Source of the DNA: Elusimicrobiota bacterium
GTDB lineage: Bacteria > Elusimicrobiota > UBA8919
Length of the DNA: 8,502 nt
Direction: 5' to 3'
NCBI GenBank assembly: GCA_003452965.1
Contig: DMMW01000073.1
Location: forward strand, 1-8,502
Shown: positions 7,565-8,502 of the stretch, piece by piece
Layout: every line of letters starts with the position of its first letter
How positions within the stretch are numbered: the first letter of the stretch is position 1
Notes under the pieces: generated by a model
Databases searched by the model: none
What the model was told of the DNA's origin: nothing
Seen by the model: only the letters and a program-made list of their open reading frames with translations
Program-made: the position numbers and the translations under genes

Positions 7565-7579
7565 CCGATTACACTGATT
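7565..7579 (-). repeat. AATC-type repeat unit overlapping the deacetylase stop codon
   Basis: On the minus strand the last coding bases and stop codon of the deacetylase read AATCAGTGTAATCGG. This matches the plus-strand sequence AATCTGTGTAATTTG at 8480-8494 in 12 of 15 positions, in opposite orientation. The TAA stop codon lies inside the shared GTGTAAT core. Confidence 0.35.
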
Positions 7580-8414
7580 CTATTTTCTCCATTATATTAT
7601 CCTTAAATTTATTTATATATTTTAATATATATTCTTTAATATTCAATTGTTTATTTTTAATAAGCGGTGTCAAATCCATTGCATAAATTAACGAATCAAC
7701 TTTATCTGTTTTATTGAACGACAAAAAAGTAGAATTTGCCTTTCTTCTCCCTATAGTTGCTGAATCATATTTTTTACCGCTTTCGGTCTGCGATTTAAAT
7801 ACACTTAATATTTTCATAGCCAGAACTTCATTCTTAGAAACATCGAAAATCACTTTATTGTCGTCGCAAAGCCAGTCCAGTCCTCCCCATATCTCGCATC
7901 CGTAAACATTTTTTGGCTTAATATTAATTGGTAATTTCCGCGTTGCCCGAATTGTTCTTAAAGCGACCGCGACATGGGTATCGTGTTTATCGGCAAGATT
8001 ATGGGTATAAATAATATCCGCTTTTGCCAATTCAAGTAATTCTTGAATATCTTTTGTCGGATTCTTATTCTTCGTATCTTTTACATCGTAGCTCGCATAA
8101 TCCAAAAATATAACGGAACCATATTTTCCTAAAATAGCCGCGTTTTTCTGTTCCTTTTTTCTTATATTACAAAACTTTTTATAAGAATATTTTTTATATT
8201 TACCGCTTTTCGGACTTCCACTACCGTTTGTTACAACAATTCCACAAAACCATTTCTTTTTATCTTTATAACATTTCAATATACCATCATACGCCATTAT
8301 TTCTAAGTCATCCGGATGTGCTGCAATTGCCAAATGAGTTGTCCTTGTAATAGCTTCAAAAATGGATTTTTTATCCGGTACAAATATTTCCGCGTTCTTA
8401 TTGCTTAATATCAT
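7569..8414 (-). CDS. PIG-L/LmbE-family N-acetylglucosaminyl deacetylase-like protein
   Basis: This 281-residue protein carries the zinc-hydrolase signature of the PIG-L superfamily: AHPDD (32-36), RKKE (85-88) and HNLADKHDTH (138-147). By family analogy His33, Asp36 and His147 would bind the metal and Asp35 would act as general base. Known members remove the N-acetyl group from GlcNAc-containing substrates (GlcNAc-PI, MshB, BshB and archaeal diacetylchitobiose deacetylase). No signal peptide or membrane helix is visible, so it is probably cytoplasmic. The Lys-rich C-terminal part after about residue 225 looks lineage-specific. The start is supported by AAGGAAG 9 nt before the ATG. It is the first gene of a likely pair with the ABC exporter and lies two genes upstream of a GlmS-like SIS protein, which suggests amino-sugar metabolism. 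The exact substrate is not determined. Confidence 0.93.
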   Translation of the reverse strand: MILSNKNAEIFVPDKKSIFEAITRTTHLAIAAHPDDLEIMAYDGILKCYKDKKKWFCGIVVTNGSGSPKSGKYKKYSYKKFCNIRKKEQKNAAILGKYGSVIFLDYASYDVKDTKNKNPTKDIQELLELAKADIIYTHNLADKHDTHVAVALRTIRATRKLPINIKPKNVYGCEIWGGLDWLCDDNKVIFDVSKNEVLAMKILSVFKSQTESGKKYDSATIGRRKANSTFLSFNKTDKVDSLIYAMDLTPLIKNKQLNIKEYILKYINKFKDNIMEKIESV

Positions 8415-8423
8415 TTTTTTCTA

Positions 8424-8430
8424 CTTCCTT
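8424..8430 (-). promoter_or_regulatory. Shine-Dalgarno site of the deacetylase gene
   Basis: The minus strand reads AAGGAAG, 9 nt before the ATG at 8414, which supports that start codon. Confidence 0.7.
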
Positions 8431-8444
8431 TTGTATTCTGTTTA

Positions 8445-8494
8445 AATCGCCTTTTCAATCTGTCTTAATCGTTTTATTTAATCTGTGTAATTTG
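8445..8494 (+). repeat. Degenerate AATC-spaced array upstream of the deacetylase
   Basis: The plus strand carries AATC at 8445, 8457, 8467 and 8480, and AATT at 8489. The spacings are 12, 10, 13 and 9 nt, averaging about 11. The clearest unit pair is AATCTGTGT followed by AATTTGCAC. I recall 'AATCTGTGTAATCTGTG'-like runs in spacers of several environmental genomes. The array may extend beyond the right edge of the window. Confidence 0.35.
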
Positions 8495-8502
8495 CACTCG
8501 AA

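Overview
The window is A+T-rich (roughly two thirds by eye), uses the standard code and is typically bacterial. All four genes lie on the minus strand and are read from right to left. No ribosomal, tRNA or phylogenetic marker gene is present, so the host can only be guessed. A membrane-anchored DUF362 protein, a 'TSPNGGENW' module, LamG and Ig-like surface modules, and many short degenerate intergenic repeats fit an uncultured lineage of the Omnitrophota / Elusimicrobiota / WOR-3 / Firestonebacteria kind. That placement is an impression from family memory, not a demonstration.

Layout in transcription order. (1) 8502-8415: upstream spacer with a degenerate AATC-rich array and the ribosome binding site of the first gene. 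(2) 8414-7569: a PIG-L/LmbE-family zinc deacetylase. (3) 7535-5784: a complete half-size, MsbA-type ABC exporter 33 nt downstream, probably co-transcribed. (4) 5783-5584: a 200-nt spacer holding two different short-period arrays, nonamers next to the ABC stop and octamers in two inverted blocks. (5) 5583-4549: a SIS-domain protein matching the isomerase half of GlmS without the glutaminase half. It lacks a Shine-Dalgarno sequence. (6) 4548-4366: an A+T-rich spacer with a perfect 25-nt palindrome touching the Shine-Dalgarno sequence of the next gene. (7) 4365 to beyond the left edge: a giant open reading frame, 1455 codons visible without a stop. It encodes three membrane segments, a DUF362 domain, a PNGGENW module, a right-handed beta-helix, a LamG domain and at least two Ig-like repeats.

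Function. The deacetylase and the GlmS-like SIS protein suggest amino-sugar chemistry: removal of N-acetyl from a GlcNAc-containing compound and isomerisation or deamination of an amino-sugar phosphate. The transporter between them has exporter architecture, so glycolipid or glycoconjugate handling is as plausible as chitin-type catabolism. The giant gene has its own strong ribosome binding site and palindrome and is probably a separate unit for a surface protein.

Most worth a second look: the period-8 and period-9 degenerate arrays packed into one spacer, the DUF362/beta-helix/LamG/Ig fusion with its internal codon-use shift, the palindrome at its start, and the apparently leaderless SIS gene.
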